A DNA stretch of 64,000 bases from Flavobacterium geliluteum (GTDB lineage Bacteria; Bacteroidota; Bacteroidia; Flavobacteriales; Flavobacteriaceae): the NCBI RefSeq assembly GCF_017948595.1, contig NZ_JAGFBV010000026.1, positions 1 through 64,000 on the forward strand, written 5' to 3'. Made by a program: the position numbers and the translations under genes. Of this stretch, positions 1-8,869 are shown one piece after another. The stretch's first letter is position 1, and each line of letters starts with the position of its first letter. The notes under the pieces were generated by a model. It saw nothing but the letters and a program-made list of their open reading frames with translations. It did not search any database and had not been told where the DNA came from.

Positions 1-261
1 ATTAAACAAAAAATTGAGATAATTTTGTCTTTGCAAAGCATCGGTTTTGTTTTTTAGTCGGCAAAACAAATTTACTTAACCTTTGCTTTGTATTTTTAAT
101 ACTCAAACTAGCAACTTGAATTAATTATTATTACAAATCCCAATTTGCGTTATATTTTATTCATCAAAATTGAATCATCAACATCAAAAAACAAAAAAAG
201 ACAAAAGTAATTACCCGCTCTTAGGACGTTTGCGAATGAATTTAATCTACAACATAAATAA

Positions 262-420
262 AGAAAATATAGCAGGTCTAAAATATATAGTTGCAGAAAC
301 TTCGGAGTCACTACGCATTATGATAGCGATATGGGAGTTGGTTTTGGAGTTAATCTGAATTATTAGAAAATTATTACAGAAACCCGTTGGGTGCAACTTA
401 GATACAAATTCGATAAAACG
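262..420 (+). pseudogene. Possible decayed beta-barrel protein tail
   Basis: Read in the frame starting at 262, the DNA encodes a protein-like stretch (HYDSDMGVGFGVNLNY), one stop codon, then TETRWVQLRYKFDKT. Alternating aromatic and glycine residues and a terminal basic-aromatic strand resemble the end of an outer-membrane barrel. There is no start codon and the frame is broken, so this would be a remnant. It could equally be a chance open stretch; I do not recognise a family. Confidence 0.2.
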
Positions 421-447
421 TCTCAAGAAATTGAGGCGTTTTTTTTA
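419..447 (+). terminator. Hairpin with T-run
   Basis: AACGTCTCAA is followed by a four-base loop, a near-complementary TTGAGGCGTT and then a run of T. This looks like a rho-independent terminator for whatever once lay upstream, which fits the decayed remnant beside it. Confidence 0.6.
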
Positions 448-668
448 TGGTTCCATTTTCTCTTCTTATCAAAAATAATATGAATTCAAATGTTATGATT
501 GCAAGCAAAATAAACAACTTATTATTTTTTGCGTTTTCATGCATTATTTTGGAAAAATAATATAAAAAATGCACTATAAATTGTTTGTGTTAAAAATATT
601 CATTAAGTTTATCTCTTGAAAATCAATTAACAAACCAAAAAAAAACACAAATTTTAAATTAATTCAAC

Positions 669-2501
669 ATGCAAAAAATTACGCTACCAAAACTAAAGAC
701 TGCTTTTACTAGCTGTCTTATTTTATGCTACTTCATTGCAAATTCTCAATGTCCACAGGACAATGAATTTAGTAAAGTGACCCCAAAAAGGGATTTAAGA
801 GGCGTTTTTCTTCCCACCGTATTCAACTTGACATGGCCAACTACCAAAGGTAATACTCTCGCTACGCAGCAAGCGCAACAAAACGAGTTGATTACTATTT
901 TGGATCACTTAAAAACCAATAATTACAATACTGTTTTTTTGCAAGTTCGCCCAGCAAGTGATGCACTTTATGTTTCTGCGATAGAACCTTGGTCTAATTA
1001 TTTAACAGGAACTGAGGGAACAGCACCAAACCCGGTTTGGGATCCTTTGACATTTGCCATCAACGAATCACATAAGCGCGGGCTAGATTTACATGCTTGG
1101 ATCAATCCTTACAGGGCTAAAAACGGTACTTATGCCAACGCATCCAATCACCCAATAATTAAAAACCCTTCTTGGGTATTTACCGCTGCCAATAACGCTA
1201 ATCTAAAGATTCTAAACCCAGGAATTCCGCAGGTAAGAGATTATATCGTATCGATTGTACAGGATATTGCAACACGATATGATGTAGACGGAATACATTT
1301 TGATGATTATTTTTATCCTAGTGGTGCAATGACAGCTGCACCAAACAATCAGGACAATCAAGCTTATATTGACAATAATCCCGCTGCACTTAGTCTGGGA
1401 GATTGGAGGAGAGAGAATGGCAATAAAATGATCACAATGGTTTACGACGCCATACAGGCAATTAATACCAACCTGAACAAAAACATTGTTTTTGGAGTAA
1501 GCCCAACAGGAATCTGGAAATCTGGTACACCAACGGGCATATCAGGAAATTCTACCTATAATGATTTATTTTATGATCCGATTGCCTGGTTAAATGCTGG
1601 AAAAGTTGATTATCTAGCCCCACAGTTGTATTGGAAAATTACTGGTGCACAGGATTATGTAAGCCTTTCGCAATGGTGGAATGACCAAGTAAAAGCAAAA
1701 AACAAACAATTGTATGTAAGTCAGGCCTATTACAAAATGGACGATTCAAATAACTGGCTTTCAGCTGAGTTACAAAATCAGACAATTCAAAACAGAGCGG
1801 CCTCTATGAATGCTACTTTTGGGCAAATCGCTTACAGCTATACCTCAATAAAAAACAATTCTAAATCAATCAACACAAATCTTCTTGCTGCAGAATACAA
1901 ATACAAATCTTTTGCTCCCCCAATTACTAGCAAAGATGCCATTTGCCCGAACCCCCCAACTAATATTAAAATTACTGGAACAACATTAAGCTGGGATACT
2001 CCAGCTGCTGCCGCTGATGGGGATTTACCTTCAAAATATGTGATTTATGCTTTTAGCAATACCGCCGAAGCCGTTACCAATAAAGATGATGGTTCGAGAA
2101 TAATAGAAATTACAGCAGGAAATCAATACACTTTAACGCAAAACCAAGTGGATACCAAATTTATAGTAGTTACTTCTCTAGACAAAAACAATAATGAAGC
2201 TGGTACTTACAGCCCTAATTTAGGAAATGATGATTTTGAATTGAGGACAAACCAATTGTTTAGTGTTTATCCAAATCCTTTCAGCGATGTCTTTACAATT
2301 GAGTTGAATAACGCATCCTTTAACAAGGCAAGAATAACTATTTTCGACCCAAGTGGAATACAAGTATGGCAGCAAGATTTTGAAAGCAGATTAGATTCAA
2401 AAATTCTTGTACAGCCAACCAATGTTGAAAGCGGCATCTATTTTGTTCGGATAAATTTTGAAAATGGAAGCAGCGAAAGTTTTAAAATAATTAAAAAATA
2501 A
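669..2501 (+). CDS. Secreted glycosyl hydrolase family 10-like protein with T9SS sorting domain
   Basis: 610 residues. An N-terminal signal peptide (hydrophobic stretch ending near FIANSQC) precedes a GHL10/DUF187-type TIM-barrel beginning RDLRGVFLPTVFNLTW and continuing with VFLQVRPASDALY and the DGIHFDDYFYP segment, which carries acidic residues typical of the catalytic face. A short fibronectin-like linker follows (about 425-520). The last 80 residues match the type IX secretion type A sorting domain (SVYPNPFSDVFTIEL ... GIYFVRINFENGSSESFKI). It is therefore probably exported and anchored or released at the cell surface. The substrate, likely a glycan, cannot be read from the sequence. It stands alone, with its own downstream terminator. 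Confidence 0.88.
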   Translation: MQKITLPKLKTAFTSCLILCYFIANSQCPQDNEFSKVTPKRDLRGVFLPTVFNLTWPTTKGNTLATQQAQQNELITILDHLKTNNYNTVFLQVRPASDALYVSAIEPWSNYLTGTEGTAPNPVWDPLTFAINESHKRGLDLHAWINPYRAKNGTYANASNHPIIKNPSWVFTAANNANLKILNPGIPQVRDYIVSIVQDIATRYDVDGIHFDDYFYPSGAMTAAPNNQDNQAYIDNNPAALSLGDWRRENGNKMITMVYDAIQAINTNLNKNIVFGVSPTGIWKSGTPTGISGNSTYNDLFYDPIAWLNAGKVDYLAPQLYWKITGAQDYVSLSQWWNDQVKAKNKQLYVSQAYYKMDDSNNWLSAELQNQTIQNRAASMNATFGQIAYSYTSIKNNSKSINTNLLAAEYKYKSFAPPITSKDAICPNPPTNIKITGTTLSWDTPAAAADGDLPSKYVIYAFSNTAEAVTNKDDGSRIIEITAGNQYTLTQNQVDTKFIVVTSLDKNNNEAGTYSPNLGNDDFELRTNQLFSVYPNPFSDVFTIELNNASFNKARITIFDPSGIQVWQQDFESRLDSKILVQPTNVESGIYFVRINFENGSSESFKIIKK

Positions 2502-2542
2502 CAACTTCTTTTTACTCAATAAAAAAGCCCCTAAAATTGAAT

Positions 2543-2579
2543 AGCCCCCAAAAAGTCAGAGACTATTTGGGGGCTTTTT
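2543..2579. terminator. Bidirectional terminator
   Basis: A perfect 10-bp stem, AGCCCCCAAA paired with TTTGGGGGCT, with T-rich flanks, separates two convergent genes (the secreted hydrolase and the DUF4442 gene) and can serve both. Confidence 0.9.
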
Positions 2580-2608
2580 ATGTGCTCCTTAATTGATTTC
2601 GGAAATTA

Positions 2609-3061
2609 TTATTTCAGGCGAACGCTCCATTCAAAATCCATTTCTGAGACCTGAATTCCTTTTTCATCGGTTCCAATAGATTTCATCCAAAAGGTTTGCC
2701 CCTCGCCTGTTGCGATGGTTTGTTTGATGGCGTCGGCTATGAGATGACCGTCATTGCAAACAAAAGTGATTCTTCCGGTTGCTTTTTTGGTAAAGTTTCC
2801 CTTGTTATTGGCTACCAGCATAGAAATTTTTCTTCCACTTTCTTGAATTTGTGAAATCACCAATGCGCCAGTTGAGAGTTCGGCAGCCATAGCTTGAACT
2901 GCAAAATACATCGAATTAAACGGATTTTGGTTGATCCAACGGTGCTTTACACTTACTGTACAGCTTTCTTCGCTAATTGCTTTTACGCGCACCCCACAAA
3001 TGAAGGCAGATGGTAATTTGAATAATACAAATTTGTTAAGTTTTGAAACTGAAATTGCCAT
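2609..3061 (-). CDS. DUF4442 hotdog-fold protein
   Basis: 150 residues, the usual size for DUF4442, a family of the hotdog thioesterase superfamily related to PaaI. The region NPFNSMYFAVQAMAAELSTG corresponds to the conserved helix of the fold (asparagine, small residues and a glutamate facing the thioester site). It is cytosolic, with no signal peptide. An acyl-CoA or acyl-thioester ligand is expected from the family, but the physiological substrate is unknown. It is transcribed alone, convergent with the hydrolase across a shared terminator. Confidence 0.75.
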   Translation of the reverse strand: MAISVSKLNKFVLFKLPSAFICGVRVKAISEESCTVSVKHRWINQNPFNSMYFAVQAMAAELSTGALVISQIQESGRKISMLVANNKGNFTKKATGRITFVCNDGHLIADAIKQTIATGEGQTFWMKSIGTDEKGIQVSEMDFEWSVRLK

Positions 3062-3255
3062 TGTTTATCTTTTTTAGGTAAAAATACAAAAAAACTATGC
3101 ACGCACAACAAATTACAGTTACTTTCAGAAGAAGCCAATAAAATCGGGGATTTATGATAGTTTTGAACAATCTAAAAGCATATTTAAAATTTTTAAGGTG
3201 TTAAAATTTTGTTAACATTTGGTACTATGCGAAACAAAGTACTGTCTTTTAGATA

Positions 3256-3263
3256 TATATTTG
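3256..3263 (+). promoter_or_regulatory. -7 box (TATATTTG)
   Basis: Matches the Bacteroidetes -7 consensus TAnnTTTG, 28 bp before the DUF4870 start codon. No TTG at the usual -33 distance is visible. A longer reading frame starting at 3219 would begin upstream of this box and is not used. Confidence 0.6.
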
Positions 3264-3291
3264 CATAAGAAATTACTATATACTTTTAATC

Positions 3292-3771
3292 ATGGAAACA
3301 TCAACACCACTCATCATGGAAAACACATCAGAAAAGAATATTGCAACGTTCACACACTTAAGCACTTTAAGTCAGTACTTCATTCCGTTTGGGAATTATA
3401 TTTTTCCGATTTTAATCTGGACAAATTACAAAGGGAAGTCAGAATTTGTGAATCACCACGGGAAACAGACCTTAAACTTTCAGTTAAGTTTATTGCTTTA
3501 CACTTTGATTTTGGCTTTGATCGCTATTCCGATTTTTGTCGCAGTAGTGTTAAAAAACATTCCAATTGAAGCATTTATGCACAATGAAAACTACGTAATC
3601 AGAAACTTTAATTTTGAAGGGAACATTGGATTATTAAGTATTGGTGCGACAGCGGTTTTACTTTTTGGGTTATTAAAAATTGTGGAGTTTTTCTTAGTGA
3701 TTTATGCTGCTATAAAAACTTCAAACGGAGATTTATATAAATATCCAATGACGATACCTTTTATAAAGTAA
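3292..3771 (+). CDS. DUF4870 domain membrane protein
   Basis: 159 residues. After a polar N-terminus comes a DUF4870/Tic20-like core: HLSTLSQYFIPFGNYIFPIL, then LIWTNYKGKSEFVNHHGKQ (the family's polar loop), then three to four membrane segments (about 68-90, 112-135, 137-150). DUF4870 proteins are small integral membrane proteins of unknown function. It begins just after a TATATTTG promoter box. The next gene is separated by a dispersed repeat, so it is probably monocistronic. Confidence 0.82.
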   Translation: METSTPLIMENTSEKNIATFTHLSTLSQYFIPFGNYIFPILIWTNYKGKSEFVNHHGKQTLNFQLSLLLYTLILALIAIPIFVAVVLKNIPIEAFMHNENYVIRNFNFEGNIGLLSIGATAVLLFGLLKIVEFFLVIYAAIKTSNGDLYKYPMTIPFIK

Positions 3772-3806
3772 TCCGTAAAAAGATTAAAAGTTATTTTGAA
3801 ATACAA

Positions 3807-3897
3807 GAGCCCTAGCCCTGATAGAAGCGGCATCCTTTTTCTGGCTCCTTTAGCCAGGAAAAGATACAGCGAATAGCAGGAAACAGCTCCTAAAAAA
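3807..3897 (+). repeat. Dispersed intergenic repeat with GATAG/GCGRATAGC cores
   Basis: Contains CCTGATAGAAGCGGCATCC, a stem-loop (TTTTTCTGGCT pairing with AGCCAGGAAAA, one mismatch), then ACAGCGAATAGCAGG. The two cores also occur in the element at 48860-48972 (GGGATAGGAGC ... GCGGATAGCCCG). From memory, sequences like this recur between genes in many Flavobacteria; copy number should be checked in the full genome. Confidence 0.7.
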
Positions 3898-3964
3898 ACA
3901 ATCATCAATCATCATCATCAATCAAAAAACGAATTGTTCAATCTAAAAAAAACAAAATGAAATT

Positions 3965-4300
3965 ATGAACATTGAAAACACAAAAGCACAGATGCGCAAA
4001 GGTGTTCTTGAGTTTTGCATCTTATCTGTATTGAAAGAAAAAGATGCCTACACCTCAGAAATATTAGACACTTTGAAAAAAGCAAAATTACTAGTTGTTG
4101 AGGGAACGGTTTATCCGCTTCTGACTAGATTAAAAAACGACGGCTTACTTAATTATCGATGGGAAGAATCGACTTCAGGGCCACCACGAAAATATTATGG
4201 ATTAACCGAGATAGGACAAACTTTTTTAAACGAACTTAGCGGTACCTGGACAGAATTGTCTGATGCCGTAAAACTAATCACCAATCAACAAAACCAATAG
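3965..4300 (+). CDS. PadR family transcriptional regulator
   Basis: 111 residues, the standard length for a small PadR (subfamily-2) winged helix-turn-helix protein. The signature EFCILSVLKEKDAYTSEIL is followed by VEGTVYPLLTRLKNDGLLN and the wing SGPPRKYYGLTEIG, all hallmarks of PadR. The C-terminus is a short dimerisation helix. It ends 2 bp before the PspC gene, in the arrangement where the regulator represses the envelope-stress operon it heads. The ligand is unknown. Confidence 0.93.
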   Translation: MNIENTKAQMRKGVLEFCILSVLKEKDAYTSEILDTLKKAKLLVVEGTVYPLLTRLKNDGLLNYRWEESTSGPPRKYYGLTEIGQTFLNELSGTWTELSDAVKLITNQQNQ

Positions 4301-4302
4301 TC

Positions 4303-6024
4303 ATGAACAAAACAGTAAATATAAACTTAGGAGGCATGTTTTTTCACATTGATGAAGATGCATACTTAAAATTAACGCGCTATTTTGACGCTATAAAACG
4401 TTCTTTGAACAACTCGTCTGGACAAGACGAGATCATTAAAGATATTGAAATGCGTGTTTCTGAATTACTTACAGAGAAACAAAAAAGCGAAAAACACGTT
4501 GTGGGTTTAAAAGATGTTGATGAGGTAATTGTAGTGATGGGACAACCTGAAGATTACATCATTGAGGACGATACAAAATCGAATCAATCGTTTAACAATA
4601 GCGCTACGAGAAAAAACAAAAAATTATACCGAGATAAAGAAAACGGTATGATTGGAGGTGTAGCAACTGGTTTGGGACATTATTTTGGAATTGAAGCCGT
4701 TTGGATAAAAGTGCTTTTCCTGATCTTTGTTTTTGCTGGTTTTGGAACTGGAATCTTAGCCTATTTTGTACTTTGGATTGTAACTCCTGAAGCAGTTACA
4801 ACCTCTGAGAAACTGGAAATGACTGGCGAGCCGGTTACTATTTCGAATATCGAAAGAAAAGTACGTGAAGAAATTGAGTCATTATCTGACCGTTTTAAAA
4901 ATGCTGATTATGACCAAATGGGAAACCAAGTAAAGTCGGGAGCTGAGAGAATAAGTAGTTCGTTTGGAGACTTTATAATGACCGTTTTTAAAATCTTCGC
5001 AAAATTTTTAGGCGTTATTTTGATCATGGCCGGAATCACAACTTTGATTCTGCTTTTAATTGGAGTTTTTACTTTGGGAACTAATATTTTTATTGATTTT
5101 CCTTGGCAAAACTTTGTAGAAGCTGGTAATTTTACAGAATATCCTATCTGGTCATTTGGCTTATTGATGTTCTTTGCTGTTGGAATTCCGTTTTTCTTTT
5201 TGACGCTTTTAGGCTTTAAACTATTGGCTCCAAACATTAAAACAATAGGCAATATTGCAAAATATACTTTACTTGCGGTTTGGATCATTTCGGTAGCAAT
5301 TGCAATCAGTATCGGAATCAAACAAGCAACTGAAATTTCGCACGATAATAAGTCGGTTGAGAAAAAAGCAATCAACATTACCGCAAAAGATACCTTGTAT
5401 GTAAAATTTAGATACAATGATTATTTTGCCAAAGATCTTGATCACCACGGAGATTTTGAATTTGTACAAGACTCTGCCAACAATCAGCTGATTTATTCTA
5501 CAGATGTGCGCTTGCATGTTTTACATACAGATGAAGCAACGCCTTATTTGCAGATAGAAAAAAGTGCCAGAGGAAATTCGCTTATTGCAGCAAAACAAAG
5601 AGCCGAGAAGATAAATTATAAAGTTCAGATTAACGGAAATCATTTGGTATTGGATAATTATTTTTTAACAGATGTAAAAAATAAATTCAGAGGTCAGGAA
5701 GTTGATGTATATTTGTACTTACCAGAAGGACAATTGTTTAAACCAGACACGTCTGTACAAGATTATGACAATTCTGATGATTCATTTTTTAACTTACACT
5801 TTAGTGGAAACTACATTTATAAAGTTCAAAATTCGAATATAAAATGTTTAAACTGCCCTGAAGACGAGAATGAATACAATGATGTTGAGGAACAGAATGA
5901 TATCGAAAATGACACAGTAAAAGAAGTTTCGATAAAAATAAATGGTAAAGAAGTTTTAAACGGTAAAAAAAGCTCAGGAAAATTAACCACTGATAAAAAC
6001 GGAGTAATAATTAAAATTAATTAA
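4303..6024 (+). CDS. PspC domain-containing membrane protein
   Basis: 573 residues. Residues 1-100 form a cytosolic segment (INLGGMFFHIDEDAYLKL). A PspC domain follows (about 105-165: RDKENGMIGGVATGLGHYF, FGTGILAYFVLWIVTPEA). Further membrane segments lie near 228-257, 282-303 and 318-340, then a long polar C-terminal region of beta-rich character. PspC proteins belong to the phage-shock envelope-stress response. The fused C-terminal half is typical of Bacteroidetes, not proteobacterial PspC (about 120 aa). It is sandwiched between the PadR regulator (2 bp) and a GIN-domain lipoprotein (3 bp), so the three are almost certainly one transcript. Confidence 0.9.
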   Translation: MNKTVNINLGGMFFHIDEDAYLKLTRYFDAIKRSLNNSSGQDEIIKDIEMRVSELLTEKQKSEKHVVGLKDVDEVIVVMGQPEDYIIEDDTKSNQSFNNSATRKNKKLYRDKENGMIGGVATGLGHYFGIEAVWIKVLFLIFVFAGFGTGILAYFVLWIVTPEAVTTSEKLEMTGEPVTISNIERKVREEIESLSDRFKNADYDQMGNQVKSGAERISSSFGDFIMTVFKIFAKFLGVILIMAGITTLILLLIGVFTLGTNIFIDFPWQNFVEAGNFTEYPIWSFGLLMFFAVGIPFFFLTLLGFKLLAPNIKTIGNIAKYTLLAVWIISVAIAISIGIKQATEISHDNKSVEKKAINITAKDTLYVKFRYNDYFAKDLDHHGDFEFVQDSANNQLIYSTDVRLHVLHTDEATPYLQIEKSARGNSLIAAKQRAEKINYKVQINGNHLVLDNYFLTDVKNKFRGQEVDVYLYLPEGQLFKPDTSVQDYDNSDDSFFNLHFSGNYIYKVQNSNIKCLNCPEDENEYNDVEEQNDIENDTVKEVSIKINGKEVLNGKKSSGKLTTDKNGVIIKIN

Positions 6025-6027
6025 GTC

Positions 6028-6759
6028 ATGATAAAAATAATCATACACATAACCAAGTTTTTAATTGCAACGATTACCGCATTATTATTTGCTTCTTGTA
6101 ATTTTAATGTCAACGCTATCGAAGGAAGCGGCAATGTAACCAAAGAAAAAAGAATAGTGCAGGGCGAATTTAAGAAAGTCTCTGTAAGCAACGCCATCGA
6201 GTTGGTAATAGAACAATCTGACAGCACAGAAATCATTGTAGAAGCAGATGATAATGTACAAAAAGAAATTTCGGTTTCGGTTGAGGAGGGTACATTGGTG
6301 ATTCGCAGCGAACACGGATCTTTTAGCAACGCAACCAGAAGAGTACTTGTAAAAATGCCGATCATCGATCAAATTGAAGCATCGAGTGCCGCAGCTGTAA
6401 GCAGTAAAAATACTATCGAAGGGCAAGATATTGATTTAGAAACTTCGAGTGCCGCCACGATGGATGTGACGATAGAATCTGATACAATTTCTCTAGATTC
6501 TGGTAGCGGAAGTTCTGTTAGCATCAAAGGAAAAGCATTAAAGCTGGTTACTTCTGCTTCAAGCGGTTCTAGTATTAATGCAGAAAAATTATTAGCAAAC
6601 GAGATCGAAGCTGAAGCCTCAAGCGGAGCGAGTGTAAACATTCATCCGATAGTAAAACTTAGAGCAGAAGCTTCAAGCGGAGGAAGCATTAATTATGATA
6701 CAACTCCAAAAATCATCGAAAAAAGTTCACATTCTGGCGGAAGCATTAGCAAAGGTTAA
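6028..6759 (+). CDS. GIN-domain (DUF2807) lipoprotein
   Basis: 243 residues. The signal peptide ends in a lipobox (LLFASC, Cys24), so it is predicted to be an envelope lipoprotein. The rest is a right-handed beta-helix-like GIN domain, DUF2807: NAIELVIEQSDSTEIIVEAD, then repeated SSGSS/SSGAS/SSGGS turns at regular spacing. GIN proteins are putative auto-transporter-adhesin-like domains of uncertain role. It is the third gene of the PadR-PspC operon and is followed by a terminator. Confidence 0.88.
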   Translation: MIKIIIHITKFLIATITALLFASCNFNVNAIEGSGNVTKEKRIVQGEFKKVSVSNAIELVIEQSDSTEIIVEADDNVQKEISVSVEEGTLVIRSEHGSFSNATRRVLVKMPIIDQIEASSAAAVSSKNTIEGQDIDLETSSAATMDVTIESDTISLDSGSGSSVSIKGKALKLVTSASSGSSINAEKLLANEIEAEASSGASVNIHPIVKLRAEASSGGSINYDTTPKIIEKSSHSGGSISKG

Positions 6760-6786
6760 ACTTAAAATAGTTATAAAATATAAAGG

Positions 6787-6816
6787 AATCATTCATCAAA
6801 AGTGGATGATTTTTTT
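6787..6816 (+). terminator. Terminator fused to the next promoter
   Basis: AATCATTCAT pairs, with two G-T wobbles, with GTGGATGATT and is followed by TTTTT. The T-run flows directly into the TATATTTG box at 6816-6823 that serves the next gene. Confidence 0.7.
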
Positions 6817-6823
6817 ATATTTG
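6816..6823 (+). promoter_or_regulatory. -7 box (TATATTTG)
   Basis: Exact TAnnTTTG match 22 bp upstream of the second GIN-domain gene, which suggests that gene has its own promoter. Confidence 0.65.
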
Positions 6824-6845
6824 TGAAAATCAAATTAAATACGAA

Positions 6846-7682
6846 ATGAAAAAAATCAGCATATTACTTTTACTGTTAGTAGTAACCGCTACATCATTTG
6901 CTCAAAAAAGAGAGAAGATAAAAGGATCTAAAATCGTAACGACTTCGATAAAAGAAGTTGTTGATTTTGATGCCATTGAGGTAGATGACAACATCGAATT
7001 GTACCTGGAAAGAGGAGAAAAAAACGAAATAAAAATTGAAGCCGATGACAATTTACATGATATTATCGGAATGGATTTGAGAGATAAAACGCTTCGTTTG
7101 TATACTTCTAAAGAATCTTCTATTTTTAAAAAACTAAGTGTTCGCGTAACGTACACAAGCTCACTTAAAAAAGCAATTGCCAAAAATGAAGCCATTATTT
7201 ATGCTATTCAAGAACTTACATTAGACGATTTGACGATCAATGCCTATGATTATTCGAAATTATTTTTGAATGTAAATTCTAAAAAATTTAGTCTCGTAGT
7301 AGACGACAAAACAAAAACCGAATTGAATTTGAAAGCAGACAATGCCAACTTGCAATTGAGTAAAAATGCTGTTGTAAAAGCATTAATTACTGCCAAAGAA
7401 TTTAAGTGCGATCAGTACCAACGAGGAACAGCGACTCTTGAAGGTTTTGTTGAAAAAGGAAGCATCCGCTTAGACAATAATGCTACTTTTACAGGAACAA
7501 AACTTTCTATAAAGCAAGCTTCTCTTGTTGCAGAGAGTTATTCTACTGCCACTATTTTTGCAGAAATTGGAATTTCAATAGCTGCAGGAGATAAATCTGA
7601 AGTTACCCTTTACGGAAATCCTAAAATAGAACTGACCCGATTTAGCGAAGAAGCAAAATTGATTAAGAAGATTAGTAAATAG
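6846..7682 (+). CDS. GIN-domain (DUF2807) periplasmic protein
   Basis: 278 residues. A cleavable signal peptide (LLLLLVVTATSFAQ) has no lipobox cysteine, unlike its neighbour. The mature part is a GIN/DUF2807 beta-helix (DAIEVDDNIELYLERGEKN, NEIKIEADDNLHD), with weaker serine-glycine turns than the lipoprotein at 6028. It looks like an ancient tandem duplicate of that gene that gained its own promoter. The function is not established; an envelope location is inferred. Confidence 0.85.
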   Translation: MKKISILLLLLVVTATSFAQKREKIKGSKIVTTSIKEVVDFDAIEVDDNIELYLERGEKNEIKIEADDNLHDIIGMDLRDKTLRLYTSKESSIFKKLSVRVTYTSSLKKAIAKNEAIIYAIQELTLDDLTINAYDYSKLFLNVNSKKFSLVVDDKTKTELNLKADNANLQLSKNAVVKALITAKEFKCDQYQRGTATLEGFVEKGSIRLDNNATFTGTKLSIKQASLVAESYSTATIFAEIGISIAAGDKSEVTLYGNPKIELTRFSEEAKLIKKISK

Positions 7683-7780
7683 TTTCAGGTTTCTACACCT
7701 ATAAAAAAATCCCATTCGATAATAGAATGGGATTTTTTTTACTCGAAATTTTACGTTCCAATAACTTGAAACCTGAAACT
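7681..7780. repeat. GTTTCAGG inverted repeat around a terminator
   Basis: AGTTTCAGGTTTC at 7681-7693 is exactly complementary to GAAACCTGAAACT at 7768-7780, so a 13-bp outer stem encloses the terminator at 7703-7740. The same GTTTCAAG/CTTGAAAC theme recurs at 39091-39130 and 51094-51220. Confidence 0.75.
7703..7740. terminator. Bidirectional terminator
   Basis: AAAAAAATCCCATTC pairs perfectly with GAATGGGATTTTTTT around a seven-base loop. It serves the GIN-domain gene on the plus strand and trxB on the minus strand. Confidence 0.93.
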
Positions 7781-7799
7781 TTTTTAAACCTCTAAAAAT

Positions 7800-8747
7800 T
7801 TATTCTTTTGAAGCTAAATAACGTTCCGCATCCAGCGCCGCCATACAACCTGTACCCGCAGCGGTAATTGCCTGACGATAAACATGGTCAGCAGCATCAC
7901 CGGCTACAAAAACACCTTCAACATTTGTTTTTGATGTTCCCGGAGTATTAATGATATAACCCGTTTCATCAAGAGTAATGTAATCTTTAAAAATATCTGT
8001 ATTGGGTTTATGACCAATTGCTACAAAAAATCCGGTTGCAGGAATCTCAAAAACCTCTCCAGTTGTTTTATTCATTGCTTTTATAGCGTGAACCACTTGC
8101 TGATCTCCTAAAACTTCAACCGTATCGTGATTCATCAAAATCTCAATATTTTCGGTTTTGCGAACGCGTTCTTCCATGATTTTTGAGGCTCTGAATTTTT
8201 CGCTTCTTACCAACATTGTCACTTTCTTGCAAAGTTTAGACAAATAATGCGCCTCTTCACAAGCAGAATCTCCTGCCCCAACGATCACCACTTCCTGATT
8301 ACGGTAGAAAAATCCATCACAAACAGCGCAAGCCGAAACTCCTCCTCCCATTTGCAAATAATGTTGCTCAGAAGGTAATCCTAAATATTTTGCCGAAGCT
8401 CCTGTAGAAATAATGACTGTTTCACAGTGCAATTCGATTGTATCGTTTATCCAAACTTTTTTGATCTCTCCGGAAAAATCAACTTTAGTTGCCCAACCAT
8501 CACGAATATCAGTACCAAAACGTCGGGCTTGCTCTTGTAGCTGAATCATCATTTCCGGACCAGTTATTCCCTCAGGGTTACCAGGCCAGTTTTCAACCTC
8601 ATTAGTCGTAGTCAACTGACCACCTGGCTGCATTCCTTGATATAAAACTGGATTCATATTTGCTCTGGCAGCATAAATTGCAGCAGTATATCCCGCAGGA
8701 CCAGAACCAATAATTAAGCATTTAATTTTTTCGATTGTATCTGACAT
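7800..8747 (-). CDS. trxB: Thioredoxin-disulfide reductase
   Basis: 315 residues, the normal length for a low-molecular-weight bacterial thioredoxin reductase. FAD-binding GSGPAGYTAAIYAARAN lies at the N-terminus. The redox-active CAVC sits near residue 140 (SACAVCDGFFY), just before the NADPH-binding GAGDSACEEA. The C-terminal FAD motif GVFVAGDAAD and RQAITAAGTGCMAAL complete the family signature. It transfers electrons from NADPH to thioredoxin in the cytosol. A TACCTTTG -7 box lies on the minus strand at 8779-8786. Confidence 0.97.
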   Translation of the reverse strand: MSDTIEKIKCLIIGSGPAGYTAAIYAARANMNPVLYQGMQPGGQLTTTNEVENWPGNPEGITGPEMMIQLQEQARRFGTDIRDGWATKVDFSGEIKKVWINDTIELHCETVIISTGASAKYLGLPSEQHYLQMGGGVSACAVCDGFFYRNQEVVIVGAGDSACEEAHYLSKLCKKVTMLVRSEKFRASKIMEERVRKTENIEILMNHDTVEVLGDQQVVHAIKAMNKTTGEVFEIPATGFFVAIGHKPNTDIFKDYITLDETGYIINTPGTSKTNVEGVFVAGDAADHVYRQAITAAGTGCMAALDAERYLASKE

Positions 8748-8778
8748 AGTGTGATCGTATTAATGTTTTTTGATGGAA

Positions 8779-8786
8779 CAAAGGTA
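8779..8786 (-). promoter_or_regulatory. -7 box of trxB (TACCTTTG)
   Basis: TAnnTTTG match on the minus strand 32 bp before the trxB start. No clear -33 TTG. Confidence 0.5.
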
Positions 8787-8869
8787 AACTTAATTATAAA
8801 AATTTCCAGCCAAAACAAATCCAAAATAACTATTAGAAAATAAGTTTTATTTATTTGCTCTTTTTCCTT

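Larger units (their letters stand above)
1..668. other. Gene-poor 5' region
   Basis: No convincing intact gene is seen in this AT-rich stretch. It holds a possible decayed coding remnant (about 262-420), a small hairpin with a T-run near 419-447 that could end transcription, and the 5' leader of the secreted hydrolase at 669. A 62-codon TTG-initiated reading frame at 170-358 has no recognisable features and is not called. Confidence 0.6.

Noticed and set aside
170..358. 62-aa TTG-started frame
   Set aside because: No motif, no promoter box at a proper distance, out of frame with the protein-like remnant beside it.
3219..3569. 116-aa frame overlapping the DUF4870 gene
   Set aside because: Different frame, starts before the promoter box, no recognisable sequence.
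3702..3908. 68-aa minus-strand frame
   Set aside because: Overlaps the DUF4870 gene end and a dispersed repeat; no promoter.
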